A DNA stretch of 64,000 nt from Toxoplasma gondii ME49 (GCF_000006565.2 NC_031475.1:2255190-2319189), one strand, 5' to 3'. Numbered from the stretch's first letter, positions 37,225-50,200 are shown. Made by a program: numbers and translations. The notes: generated by a model not told the origin, from the sequence alone.

Positions 37225-40067
37225 TACACCAATGTAGGGAGATCTGCGATTGGAAGAGACATCGGGAGGAGCGCCTTGACTTTGGGATCGGATGTAGGTG
37301 TGGGGCGCGGAGACAGAGAGAGGTTTGCTGAACCCTCCATCGATTTCTCTGTCGTGTTCTTTGCTTGCATTTCCCTCTCGCTTACAGGGAGTGCAGCGTT
37401 CGCCTCCAGTTCGGCGGAAATCCTTCGCAGTTCCTGTTGAGCACGAGCTAGCTGTCTCTCTCGAGACGCGATCGAACTCTCCAGCTGCTCGACGTCTCTC
37501 TGCAGCCGCGAATCTGTGAAGAAAAGTTGAACGCGCAAGCTGAGACTCGCGTGCGAAAAACGGCTAGAATTGAAGGAATCTCCCACGCAACTGCGGAGCC
37601 AAAGAGGCTTGAAACAGAGACAGATGGACTGCAGACGCACGGAGAGGAGACACCCTCCACCGGAACGCGACAGACTCAGATCCGCGACAAAAAATGCTCC
37701 ATGTCTGGAAGAGGACTCCGGCGCGTCGTCGACACTCCCCAGAAAAGGCTGGCAAGTAACGGCACAGCTAAACTTGTTGGAGTTCGAGATCCGGTGGTAC
37801 TGTGGGTACTCCTCATTGCTCGCGTGGTAAAAACCGATAACAGGAAAGCTGAAGAAAAAAGCAGAAACTTTAGATTCTGTTCCTGGACACGGGCGTTGGC
37901 TACAAGACCGCTACTGTGGTCTTCAAGAAAATCGGTACCGAATGTTCCGGCAGCAAGAGAGAGAGACAGGAAACAGGGGAGGAAACGGCGATGAATGAGA
38001 AGCAGGAGCGAATGCAACAAACGATTTACGCAGAAAGAGGAGAAACAAGATAAGAAAGGCGACTTACGTAGAGACTGCTGCAAATGCGTCAAGTCGCGCC
38101 CATTTCCGGACTGTGGGTAATAGTGAAGGAGCATGCGCGATATCATCTGCACAAAACCATCAAACGCAATTCGACTTCTCAGGTTTTCTATCCACCAGGT
38201 GTCCGTTCGATGCACTTTCTCTTTTCTCCCTTCTTTGATGCGTTTCCCTTGTCGTCTTCCCTCTCATATAACGTATCCTCTTTCTTCTCTTACCACTCGT
38301 CCTCCTGCTATTCGTTCCTCCTCGTATCTCTCTCCACGTCATCCCCTCTTGTTGCCCTTTCCTCTGCGTCTCCCCCTTCTCGTTGTCTCTTTTCTTCGTT
38401 CTCTCTTTCCCTAGGCACTTGCCTCTTCGCCGACGACTGCGCCAGCAGACAAAGCGTCCTTCTTCTCGATCGCAGGATTCAAGAGCGGGTCGCGGCTGAA
38501 AACCTCGGACTCGTAGATCAGCAGTTCGCAGAGCCATGAGAGCGCATGCAGATGCAGCGGCCACTGGTGCGCGGAGTTCGGCGCCTGCATCGACGACTTC
38601 GCGATGGTCAAGGGATATCTGAGAATCACGAAAAACGAAGGCTCCAAGAAAAGATGAACGTGGAAGAGAATGGAGAAAATTCGCAAAATCCAGTGAACTC
38701 AAAAACGCATGCGCAGAGAAATAACTCTGCGCCTCGCTTCGCTCTCTCTCCGTGTGGTGAGGGACCCGTCTTGCTTGAGTCTTCCCCCCGTCTTCGACCG
38801 AGTTGTCTTCCTCTCTTCTCTCTCTTGGTTTTCTTCCCTCTGAAAAGCTTTTTTCTCGCGATCGCGGCCTCACCCCAACTCCTTGAAGAGTCGTGGCACC
38901 TCCTCGTTCGCATTTTCGTTCGTCACCTGCACGCTGTCGTCACAGGCTCTCCTGAAAAAAAACGAAAACGACAAACTGTGAGTCGCCATGGCGCCAGCGG
39001 ACCAGGCAACACGCCGAGCTCTTTTCCTGACTCTCTGTGTTTCTCTTCGCCTTTACCCCTTCTGTTTCTCTCGACATTGCTTTGTCTTTCTTGCTCTCCC
39101 TGTCGATCCACCTTTCCACGGACTTCCTCGAGGTCTGTCTCTCACTCGCCGTCCAAATGCATGTCCCCCGCATGCACTCTCCAAATTCTTTCTGCCTCGC
39201 TGCCACCTGCTATCTCTCCGTCTCGACGTCTTCACCTGTCTCGCCAGCTGCATCCGTGTCTAGTTCTATCTCTCTGCGCGTCTCCTTCCGATTGTACAAA
39301 GATCAGGAGCCGCTGAAGTCAGGCCTCCGATCGCGGTGAACACGCAAGCCCCCCGCGCGAAGCGTCTCCCTCTCGTCCACGAGACTTCCGGAAGTCTCCT
39401 GGTGGACGTACACCTCCACCGGAGAACATCCTGCGCGCGGAGACACATGCGGAGACGCGCATCCCCAGGCACGACCTGCCTCACCTGAAGACCCACCGAA
39501 TGCGAAACATAGAGAGACCAGAAGACGGGCGGCTACACATGCAAATGGAGAAGTACACAACGGAATCCTCGAACGCGCCAGTCTACGCGTTGAGGGTGAA
39601 ACGACGAATCTCCGCACCTCAACAGGTGATTCCAAATTTCCACGAGCAGGTTTCGGGGAGGCGCGACGAAGATCTTGGGCGACAGTTGTTGCGGAAATCC
39701 GGAGTAGCAAAGAAATCGAATGATGGTTTTGACGCTTTCGCGCTTCGCCTCCTCATTCCCCAACAGCTGCTGCACACCTCCAGGCCCTTTCTTCCCGACG
39801 CCGCGACCGACCGTCCCTGCCGAACCAGCTGAAAAAGTAGAAAAGAAAAAGGCTTCACATGGCCTTCCCTGCAAAAGAACAACCATGCGCCTACCTACAA
39901 AAAGGCACATCTGCTCACCTAAATATCACTACATATATATATATATATATATAGGTGCGGTACCTTCTCGTGCAAGTACTCGCATATGTACCTTTATATA
40001 TCTGCATATATCAGCAGAGATTTGCATAGGTGTATGAACATACTGAAATATATCTATACAACAAAAG

Positions 40068-40106
<39 letters not shown>

Positions 40107-40515
40107 TCAAATATTGGCGCTTATGTGCAGCTGTCTAAAGGTCTCCCTGTGACTTTCTTGGTGTCCTTTTGAGGTGTCGGCATGTGCGTTGAGACATGGG
40201 GACGACTTTGTGGTTTCCTCGTTGTAACGGAGTATTTGAAGACAGGACACCGGTCGAAAGAAGCCCAGCAAGAATTTCGTTCCTGCACCTACGTGGAAGA
40301 AGCGATTTGTAGAAAGAGAACTGTCCAACTTCACGCCTGAAGGTTTCGCGAGCGGCAGAGCCCGCTGCTGAGCAGGACGCCGTCGAGAAGCCTCCGTGGC
40401 TATCAAGAAAGGAATGCGTCGATTCGTTTTCTGCGCGGAAAGCAAAAGGAAGACCTTTGTGTAAAAGAAAAGACGGGAGGTCGTCGACCTCGCTGCGGTG
40501 TCTGGATTCGGACAT
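31034..40515 (-). CDS. NDC80: NDC80/HEC1 kinetochore protein
   Basis: Fifteen exons, all in phase: 40515-40293, 39828-39618, 38951-38874, 38618-38419, 38187-38068, 37513-37386, 36772-36692, 36204-36112, 35256-35182, 34837-34793, 33995-33954, 33391-33140, 32753-32679, 32014-31943, 31438-31034; 699 residues, against 642 in human HEC1. Exons 2-4 hold the calponin-homology domain: SGFPQQLSPKIF, then NEEVPRLFKELGYPLTIAKS, then SAHQWPLHLHALSWLCEL. These match the HEC1 blocks EEEVPRIFKDLGYPF-SKSS and APHTWPHIVAALVWL. From exon 6 on the protein is coiled coil, as expected for a rod pairing with NUF2. The complex links spindle microtubules to centromeres; in T. gondii, NDC80 and NUF2 mark kinetochores tethered at the centrocone. 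The exon 4/5 junction (38419/38187) is the weakest boundary, since the donor (GTGCCT) and acceptor (GATAG) are poor. The 14-codon exon 11 has strong splice sites. Confidence 0.9.
33540..33551. repeat. Homopolymeric G run in an NDC80 intron
   Basis: Twelve consecutive G on the plus strand (C on the transcribed strand) at the edge of an A-rich stretch, in the intron between exons 11 and 12 of NDC80. It is prone to slippage and assembly error, and does not affect the coding model. Confidence 0.85.
37057..37222. repeat. Paired (TA)n microsatellites in an NDC80 intron
   Basis: Two (TA)n runs (about 37059-37091 and 37193-37222) flank (CAGA)n-like DNA in the intron between NDC80 exons 6 and 7. Further (TA)n runs lie in intron 1 at 39931-39953 and 40070-40104. 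Confidence 0.9.
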
Positions 40516-43500
40516 TCTCGCTCGTACTCGTGGACTAACGGTGGAAGCTGTAAAGACACGACTGCACAGCTTGAACTGAGACGCAACAAAGACACAAACG
40601 CGCCATGGCCCAACTCCCTGACGTCGTCCTCTCGTTTCACGTGTGCCAACCTTCGACTTGAGCTGTCTATCGCATTTACACAGTCATCCACTCTCTCGAC
40701 TCTGGGTGTTCGTTGCCTCCCTAACTTCTCTCTTCCTGCTCATGTTCTGCTCATTTCGTCCTTCTGCCCAGTTTTCGCTATCGGAGACTTCCGGCGGTGC
40801 CCCTCCGTTCTTCCTTGCTTCTCTGAGTGTTTAAACGTCCTTCTAGTCCTCTTTGTTCGACGCCCTTTTCTCTCCTCGACTTCTCTTCCCTCTCCCGCCT
40901 TCTCCCTCTGAGCTTGCGCAGTTGCTCTAGGAAGCCCCGGAAGAAAAACAGTCCAGGCACTCTCCGTGCACTGGATTGCCCAGAAGGAACATGAAGAACA
41001 AGGAGACGAAAAGGAAATGAAGAAGAGAAGCATCAATTGATGGAGGGAAGGACAGTGAGGACCACGGGACAGAGAACGAGAAGAAGGAAAATGAGACGAC
41101 GATGTGGTGTAGAAAAGGATACAAAAAAACAAGGAAAACAAAAGAAAGACAGGTGGAAGTGGAGAGAAGGAAGCTGGTGCTGAAAAAGAACAGGGTGAAG
41201 GAAGGAAAAGAAAAACACGATGAAGAACAGAAGCTGAACAAAAGACGGCGTACCTTGTCCAAAGGCTCGCAAGCGACTGTCGCCAGCCGCAGATCGCATT
41301 GGAGACGCAAACAATGGAAGGGTGGAGGAAGGCGCCGCGAGTCGGTCTGCTCTGTACGGCGAGGTGGATCGAAGAGGCGAAGAGAGAGGATACGCTGATC
41401 CGCCGAGAGCCGAGGCGCCCGACGCCAGGCCTCGCAGATCCGACGGGTCGTGCATGGCGAGAAAAGAGAGACGAGAAGCGCTGGGAGACAGAACGGGTGA
41501 CGAAGAAAAGCGAGACCGAGGAAGAGGCGGAGGAGAGACAGACCAAATGCGAGAGGAGAAAGCGACCGAGGAAAAGTGGGCGAAGAACAGAACAGAAAAA
41601 CGAAAGCTGGAAGCGACGAACGAAAGGACTGTCCGGCCACCAGCGAGGATGTCAGAGATGAACAGAAGAGAAAGAGGTAAGAGGGGAGACCAGAAAGACG
41701 AAAAACGGAACGAACGAATGTTGAAGTCTTCAAGTAAAACAACGAAACAAAGAAGACGTTCGCAATCCTGTATGTGTGCGCCTCTGCTGCAGCCCTTCAA
41801 GGTGCTTTTCGGTTCAGGATCTCAGGTGTAGTGACACCCCAAATTGAGCACCTGGCCATTCGGTGTACATACACCAGGGAAAAAAGGTGAACGTATTACC
41901 ACTTTAGAGATCACCGGTGTTTGAGCAGAGACTCGGCTCCCAAACTCTTGTCGCAGAGACTCTTACTTCCACAGCGATGTCACTGGCCGTACGAGCAGCT
42001 GAGGTGGTTTTCTCGCTGTGAATCCGAGTGAGGCAACAGGAATCGACAGAGTACGTCGTGGCCAGGAGTTTCCGCTGGCGTGTATCCCATGGAAAACCAT
42101 CGCGTGGACGTAGCCTCCAAAATTCACGGTGTGCATGCACCAGAGGTCTGAGAGAGAGAGATTCGGAGAAACCTTCACCGTGGCAAGAAGCAAGACGAGT
42201 AGAAAAATGGGGCGAGCAGAGCAGCGAGCCCCAGCCGAATTGTTGTCGCATACGAATGGCAAGACCCACCTCCCACAGAACGAGCCTTCTCTGCAAGAGT
42301 TGAAGAAAAAAGCAGAGCAAATAGCCCAGAGCAGAGATGCAGGTAGAGTGCTTCAGAGTAGCTTGTCTCCCGCCCGAGCGACAGACGGGAAGGAGTCGAG
42401 GAACTGTGTTCGCGAGGCCTGGCAGCGATGTTCGCAAGAAACGCGAAGACATCAAACGGAGCAAAACCTGTTGTCTTCTGCTGGTCTTCGGGCGCTTGTG
42501 GAAGAAACAGATTGCACCGAACAGGTCTCCCGCGTATCTGCAGCGACTGTACGTACACTGCAGCGTGCGGTGTCTGCATCCGGAAGGGAAGCGACACACA
42601 AACACACCCCGCCGGGACCAGTTCACATGCGCGTATTTCTAAGGAAAGAGAGTTCGTCGCTTTGTTGAAGAGTCACGAACTCTTTCAACTCTTTTCCTGA
42701 GAAAACGCTTTCTCTTCTTCAAGAGGTTCTCCTTCTCCGAACCACCAGCCACCACCCTTCACGCGCAGGCCGGTGTCGTGTACCCCCCACGATCTCGAGT
42801 GTCGGGCTTGAAGGTGGATTGATGTGCACCGCGAGCACCTGCCTTTGTTCTCCCCTTCTTGAAGGACGAGAACAACGCTTTGGTTTCTTCACCCATTGCC
42901 TGTTTTCTTTTCCTTCTCGCGGCTTCACTGGCCTCTCAAGTCAAGCGCAACGGTTCAACCTCCATTGCCTGGTGTGCGTGCGAGGGGTTGCATGCGCCCG
43001 CTCAGCCTTTTCGAGCTGGAGGCGATTTTGCCATTCCTTTTCCAATGTCTTGTAACTCCCAGTGGTCCAGCGTCTGTTTTTCCCTTCTGCAGTGTGTGTC
43101 GTGTTTTTCGCCGTGGCCTTTGCTTTCTTCTCCGTCATTCTGCCGCCCTTCGACGCTTTGATTCGCGAACTTCCCTGGTCGCGAGACTCGCCGACTCTTC
43201 TCGCTGTGCCCCGGTGTCTCGTGAACGCCGAGCCTCTGAAAAACCGAGAACCAAGAGATGTCTTTGTCGCGTTTTCTCTCCCGCCTTTTTCACCGCATTT
43301 TACTCCATTGCCCCTCCCTCGCTTCTTCGCCGACCTCTTGCCTCCATCCTGCTCAAGCACAGACACCCGAGCAAGTGCTGCGTCCCACCTCGCTCCTCTC
43401 TGGGCGAGGGGTCTCGTGTCTCTTTCTCTGGACTTGTTTTACTACACTGCCCTGGTTCATTTATTTCTCGAGTCCGCGAAGAGTCGACTCTTTGTGAAGG

Positions 43501-44222
43501 AGCTAAACTCTCCCTTTTTCTCGGTCTCTCGAGCTCCCGTTCTGCGTGCGTGTGCATGGAAATCCACCGACACCAGGCCAGGTGAGTCCAGAGACAGAGT
43601 GATGCAGGCATCTATGCAGACATATTTCCAGACAGAGAGACGTACAAAGAAATTCAGTGAGCCTTGTTCATATATATAGATATATGTATACATATAAGCG
43701 TCTAACGAGATACAGAGACAGGCAGATGTATAAACTGATACGTAGAGCGGCATATTTATTTATATATGTACATATATGCATATCTATAAATAAATATGTA
43801 TGTGTATATATATATATATATATTCGCATATTCATAGAGAGAGAGGAATAAAGGTAGAAGGCAAGAGATTTACGAAGACAAGTCTGTTTGTACATGTTTC
43901 TGCGTGAGGCTATTTTCATCTGCGAGGGGTGTCTGTGAGCGATTCTTCATCTCGCTTCTTTCGAGTTTCTCTGACCTGTCGCTGCCTGCTCGTGCATGTG
44001 AAGCATTGCCCGAGAGGGGAGTCAAAGCGAAGGCCGCATGCCTGGATCTCAGGCGAAGGGTGAGGGACCACGGCCAGAAGAGGGACGAGCTTGGGTAATC
44101 TCCTGAGAGGTCGACGAGTCGTCTTCTCCAAACGTTCTCGTGCAAAGCCGCCGTTCCTCCTTTCGACGCTCAGCATTTCGAGGTTCTTCGCTTTTCGTAG
44201 AAGGAAGCACACCTGCGAGGAG
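40516..44222. promoter_or_regulatory. Divergent NDC80 / MCM10 intergenic region
   Basis: Head-to-head region between NDC80 (-) and MCM10 (+). It shrinks to about 1.7 kb if the proposed upstream MCM10 exons are real. It contains a full ggtgta-CA-tacacc near-palindrome at 41862-41875, a related tacgtacac element at ~42549-42558, and long purine/pyrimidine-biased tracts at ~40820-41760 that generate spurious Ser/Phe- or Lys/Glu-rich frames. GCATGC-like sites occur around 43000 and 44038. No other gene is supported here apart from the candidate exons listed separately. Confidence 0.45.
42207..44059 (+). CDS. MCM10: Candidate upstream MCM10 exons (alternative N-terminus)
   Basis: Two possible exons, 42207-42342 and 44004-44059. 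The first starts with an ATG in an AAAATGG context, close to the coccidian start consensus, and encodes a charged segment ending QELKKKAEQIAQSRDA before a CAG/GTAGAG donor. The second fits it in phase 1 (ALPERGVKAKAACLDLRRR) and ends at an AGG/GTGAGG donor. It can join the exon at 44223 in frame if a weak acceptor at 44219 (TGCGAG/GAG) is used. Together they would extend MCM10 to 936 residues. The chance of accidental open frame is appreciable, so this is a proposal and not a confident model. Confidence 0.35.
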
Positions 44223-47200
44223 ATGGCGCCCCCCGCAGCTTCGTCTGCAGGTGAGAGACACGCTTTTGCCTATCCACTTTCTCGCCCTGTCTTCTCTCCC
44301 TCGGCGCCTGCTTTCTGTGTCCTACAAGTTTTCGGTCTGAAACATCTGCGCTTCTCCAGGGTCGCGAGATGACGTCCTCGTCCAGGCGGATGGGACTCTG
44401 CGTTTCTTCGGAACTCCCCTCACTCTCAGGTGAGTTCGCCAAAAACTTGCCCACACTCTTCTATGCGCATCTGCATGCGTACTTGTGCAGAGACGTATTG
44501 TATATACCAACATGTATACATATATATGTATATATATATATATGTCTATATATAGAGAGAGAGACATAGATGGGTCTACTCTGTGCACATACATACGCAT
44601 GCATAACCGTATGTATATTTATATACAAATATATGTATTTCGATACGTGCTTGCGAGATCTCTGTGTATGTGAATATGTCATTAACTCTCTAGAGGTCGC
44701 CGTCTGCATACACGTCTGTGTACGGCATGCAACGATGGCTAGAAGCTGGCTGTCTTGACAAAGATGCAGAGGAACGCTTAACTCAGGTGTCCGATTGCAG
44801 ATGCTGTTGTGTTTCTTTCAACACTTCCGTTTTTGCTGTTTTTAGAGAATGGCGACTGCCTGTTGCGGAAGCACAAGGAATTTTGAAGTCTTCTTCCGAG
44901 ACGCAGTTTGTCTCGCTTTCTTCCCTCAGCCGCTTCGTCAGTTGCTTCTAAAAACCTCCCAAAACAGATCCTGCCATTAGCTGGACATTCGAATGAAAAA
45001 ACTTGCGTCCAGGCGGTATCGAAACGTTTTCGTTATATCTATCTATCTATCTATCTATCTATATAAATATATATATATATATAAGTAATTTCCTCTATGT
45101 GTCTGCCATTTCTTCCTTCGGTGTCTGTGTATTCGTTGGAGTTCCTCGATCTCCTTCAATGTGTAGCGCTGCATCGACGCACATCCGTGTTCACTGTGAT
45201 CCATTTCTCGCCTCTCTCGGAATCGCTCTGTATGGCGCGCGCTGCGCCTGTTCCCTATCTTTATGTGAGGCAGGTTTTTCTGTTGTGAAGTTGCCTCTGG
45301 GCTCTTCTTCGATTCCGGAATTGTCACGGGACCTCCACGCGAGCGCACGCGCCTGTGTGGACTGAGAGCGTCGCGTGAAGCCGCGAGAAGACACCAGCGC
45401 CTTGAGCAGAGATTTGGTGTGCCAACGTCGGACGCGCGTGTTTCTCTTGTTGACGAGTCGCTGTGTCGATGTGATCAACCGCGGCGGAGGGGAAGCTGTT
45501 TCTTCTTCTCACGGAAGACGAGGACTCCTCCGCCAAGTTCTCTCTCTGTCGCTGTTTCCTTTTCTCTCAGTCAAGCCATGACGCCTTCGTAGCTGCAAAG
45601 ACAGGCGCAGATGTGGCGATCCTCGGCATTGTCTCGGACGTCGGGTCTCAACGATCGACAGAAAACAGTGAGCATCGTGCAGTCATTTGACCCACAGAGA
45701 AAAAAGTACTTCCCATGTCGGCGCAGAGAACGGAAAATCTTGAGATGTTGCACGCAGAGATTCCGCGACGATTCCTCTCTGGAGCGTACCCTCTTTGTCG
45801 ACAGGCTGTATGTAGTCCTCAAATAGGAGTGACTGAGGATACGGCGTTTTTCCCTTGGTCGCTGGCACACCCACTTCAGCTGGTCGGGTGTACGTACAGC
45901 TGAGCCACGTGCGTCTTCTCCGGAGTTCAGTGTTTTTGTTGTGCCTGCACCTTTTCGCTGCCTCCGTATGCATTCCATCGACTATGCCCCGCATGCGTTC
46001 CTTTCCTCTGCCTTTCCAATTTCGTTTTTCTCGCTGATACGTCTTCTCGTCGGCTTTTTCCACTTCATGCGGGTGTTCGCGAGTTGCTCGCGTTTTCTCT
46101 CCACCTTTCGTCTCCGTGTTTCTCCGCTTTCTGCGCTCAGGTCACTTGTGGTCGTGGACCCTCTGGGACTTGCAGTGAGTGACGGTTTCTGCGCTTTTTG
46201 CGTCCAGCTGTTTCTCTCCCGCTGGGTGTTTGTCACCTCTCTCTCCCCTTCAACTCCGCCTCTCCTCGTCGCTAGACTGTTTCCTTTTTCTGTTCAGCTT
46301 TCTGCCCACCTCTCTTGACTCCCGTCTTTGTACACTCTTACCCACCAGCGTGTTGGTAGTGTTTCGTCTTCTCGCTTGTGCTTCGTTCTCGCTTTGCCAG
46401 TGTTTTTAGTCGTTTGTTCTCTTCTTTTTCATGGAAGAGTCTTCGTGTTTTTCGTTTCTCCCGACTTTCAGAGAGACTAAAGTAAAGCTTCTTCTCCGCG
46501 GCGAAGCGCTCTGCCGTACCTTGCAGTAAGTCCCCACGAGCGACGTTTGGAGCATTTTTCTTTCTCGTTTTTCTCATTTCTACTTCCTCCCTTTTTTGCT
46601 TCTGTTTTCTCGTGCCGTCCGTGTCGAGCTTCTCCTACACTCGTCCTGTCGATATGAGACGAAATTTTTCTTCCGTTTCTTCGTTTTTTGTGGTGTACCC
46701 TCTTTCTCTCGTCCCCGCGCCTTTCTCGCGCCTCTCCAGTTTTCTCTATCGACTTCTTTTTCTTTTCCGGCTTCTTTATTTCAGGGGGCTTCCCGTCTTC
46801 ACTTCCTCCCTCTTCGTCGAGGGCGCAGTCGGCCGTGTTCCGTGTTCATGTTTTTGCGTGCAAGTCAAGACATTTTGACTTGCCTTGTTTTCTCAAGCGC
46901 TCGGCCGTCGAATACGGGGAACTTTACATGAGTGCAATTCCTGTACATTGCTTGTTTGTTGACGAGCATGCATGCACTCTGACAAAGACAGAGACAGACA
47001 GATATAACGACGTGGTACAGAAATATAAGCTGAGGAAGACAGAGGTACGACCGACAGTGAGACCGATATATATATATATATATGTCTGTGCCTAGCGCTT
47101 TTCAGCATGCGCCTCTCTTTCTGTAAGTGTGTTTTTTTCGACAATGTGAACTTGTGCGGTTGACGTTTTCGCTTCTCAGAAAAGAAGATGTAAAGCCGGG

Positions 47201-50200
47201 GATGCTTCTCGCGGTGCTAAATCCGACGTTATTGGAGCAGAATCCGCAATATGACAGTCGCTGCGTGTCCGTCGACAAAGCTGACAACATCCTGTTGGTG
47301 AGTTCAAACACACGGCGAGGAAACGAAGGGAACGCCGAGAAACGCAGGATCTCTAGCAGTCGAGAGAAAGCGTCCACCGCGTCTCCATCTCGACAGATAT
47401 TGCAGTATATTTCTGCATTTTCATATCCCTTTCACCCCGCTTCACACTTGACGCCAGCGTTCTCCTGGGCGCATCATACACTTGAGCCGGGACGCCTGAG
47501 CATCTGCATGCAGCACTTGAAACGAAGATTGATTCGATGAGGTGGACGTACACCCGGTCCACTCTCTTTGGTTTTGCTTCGCTGCTGTCTCGTCAGTTGT
47601 CGTCTTTATTTTCCCGAGTTTTTCTCCTTATTCTCCCTTTCTTCTCTCTTCTCAATGCAGATCGGTGGGGTTCAAGGCGTCATGCGTTGTGGTGCGATGA
47701 CGAAGAAACAGACGCCGTGTAGCATGATGGTCTACGTGTAAGTCGCAGGTGAAAACGGATAGGTCTGCTGTTCACAACTGTTCCTGTTGCATGCATTCCC
47801 TCACAGAATTGATATAGGTGATTTTCATCGACTAGCCGCAACGTAGTAGTAGGTTTGTAGTTCTGAGTAGGCGAAACGGCTGAGAGAAACCACAGTCCGT
47901 GAGCAGCGAGTGGCCTCAGTGTATGGAGGCGGGAAAAGCAGGCTCCTCACACAAATGGAAAGGCACATGCACGTCACGATTCGCATGTGAAGAAGGAACT
48001 GATACGTTTCGCAGTTTAAAGAAACGCCCGAAGTTAATCTCAACGCTACAATGCGCATCTCGGGAATCGGCGAGGAGGCGGCGCGGAGGACGGAGGTGTA
48101 TGTACACCGGGAACAGGCTTCGGGACCGATCTAAACGGCAGCGGGGGATAACTGCGTCATACAGAGATTCGTTTGCTGCTGTGAGATACAGAAGACCCAA
48201 GTCTCTTGTGATTCCTGAACACACCATTGTGATGCTCGAAATGTATGGCACTATAGCCACGGCGTTACAGAGCACCTAAACCCCACAAGAGGACGGAGCA
48301 GAGAAGAGAGGAAAACGAGAGTCGCTGCGCGCGTAGGCAAATCACGGCCATGGGATAGGCCGCGCAGTCACGGGAGACCAGAGAACGAGGACCCCGTTTG
48401 CCGTTGAATACGTATTCGTTCTTGTCTCAATGCGAATCGATTCTCCTCTTCTGTCGCAGCCCGACCATGGGGGATTTCTGTCGCTTTCACGTCTCCTCGC
48501 GCGCTGCCAAGTCGCAAGATGCTCGCGTCAAGTCTCGTCAGATTCCTTCTTCCTCTTTTTCGTCTCGTCCTGCTTCGTCGTCCCTGGCATCTTCTGCATC
48601 TTCCAATTCTTCTGTGAAGTCTGAGGAAAGCGGGAAAGTCGCGCCCCCGGTTGTGGCGCCTCACCGTCGCCTTCTTCGTGGGTCAGGTGAACATACACCC
48701 GGGCCCGGTCGGGAGGTGGCGTCTTCTGCGTCCTCGTCAGCGTCTCTGTTGAAGCTGAAAGAAACACTGGAGACGAAGGAGAGACAGGAGGCGAGAATTG
48801 CTTCGTTGCTGCGAGCGAACCCCGCGCTGAGAAGTGAGTTCCTACTGGAAGGAAAACGCAACTCGTTCTTCCCTCGCTAAAAAGGACGGCTATCTGGAAA
48901 GTGCCTTGCCGGTGCAGCGCCATTCTTCACGGAGAGTCGTCGGGAATCGTGGTTTCCCTGAATCAATGGAAACCTTCCAAAACCTCCAAACGGTGCCTCG
49001 TGACTGCCTAGGCGAACGCACGACAAAACCGTTCTTGAACCTCATGTCCACGTATAGATTCTTGAAACTCTCCTGCATGCATGCGGGTTCAGTATCCAGT
49101 GCATGCGTTTTTTTCTGTTGCTCTCCTGGGTGCAGTCACTGCTCAGTGCTTTCTCCATGCATGCGCGTCTTCATCTCCTCTGCATACATGCATTTTCCAA
49201 TCGCGCATGCGTGCATGTGCTCGCTTTTTTCGCAGAGGCCAATCACAAAGTGGCTCTCGAGCGCCAGCAGCGCGAGGCGGCGCAGAGCGTCGCGCCTCCG
49301 GTGGACGGTCCTCCGAGTTCTATCGCGAAAGCGAGCAGTCAGCCTCCTCAGCCTAAAGCCCCTTCATCTCAGCCGAAGGCGTCGTTCTCAGCTCTGCGAA
49401 AGTCTGTCTCTGCGACTGCTGAATCTCCTCATTCCTCTCCCTCCGCCGCTGTCCCCTCTTGTTCTTCCTCTTCTTCCTCTTTTTCTCCTTCCCCCCCTTC
49501 CTTTTCTTCCCCATCTTCTTCGCTCTCTTCGTCTCTCGCTTTTCGCGCGACCCGAGAGAAGCGGGAGGCTTCTCTCGCTGGAGAAAAGGCGCGAGGGTCT
49601 CCGCCGGGAGTGTCTGTTGGCGAGAAGGCCGTGCATGCGGCGGCGACGCGAGTCTCTGGAGTCTCTCCGTCGGAGGCGAAGCAAGCAGGTGGAGGTCGAG
49701 AGGAAGGCGTTGCGGAGAGGCCAAAGTCGCTCGCGCGAGAAGGGCGGCAAGTGGGGGGGATGCTGCAGGAGCATTTGAGTGACGCGCAAAAGAAGGCTCT
49801 GGGGACTCTATCCAGCGAGTTCGTCAGGCGCCGATACTTGCGTCTCTTTTACGAAATCCAGAAAGACGACGTAAGCGAGCCGACTATCGGATCGGCATCG
49901 CGCTGTCTCGATTGCGTGTGGTTTTTGGTCTTTCCTCTCTTTTTTGTTTCCTGTTCTGGGATGCTCTGGAGCATGCGCTGTGCGCGTTCTCGGCGCGCGT
50001 CGCACGCCCACCGCCTCCGCGCGATCTCGGTTGGGCTCACAGGGCTCATCATAGCGGTTGGCATGTTCTCTTGAACTCTGTCTTCACACGAACGCCGTGC
50101 ATGTTTTGTGAAATGTACTTCAGAGTAGCATTGTAGTCCGTCTGTGAAAGCGTTTCCGGACGACGAGTATGTTCTTGTAATTTCCGTAAGGTCTCTTCAC

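Noticed and set aside
31034..37513. SF-assemblin or generic structural coiled-coil gene
   Set aside because: This was the first impression from the coiled-coil exons, but joining them upstream in phase reaches an NDC80-type CH domain, which settles the identity.
41033..41800. 255-codon minus-strand open frame between NDC80 and MCM10
   Set aside because: Ser/Phe/Leu-rich composition caused by a purine-rich plus strand; an overlapping frame (41742-40927) looks the same, and neither has a domain or splice chain.
48834..49778. 314-codon plus-strand frame
   Set aside because: Crosses MCM10 intron 9 and reads exon 10 in the wrong frame, giving an Arg/Ser/Leu-rich product; the exon 9-10 splice is in phase without it.
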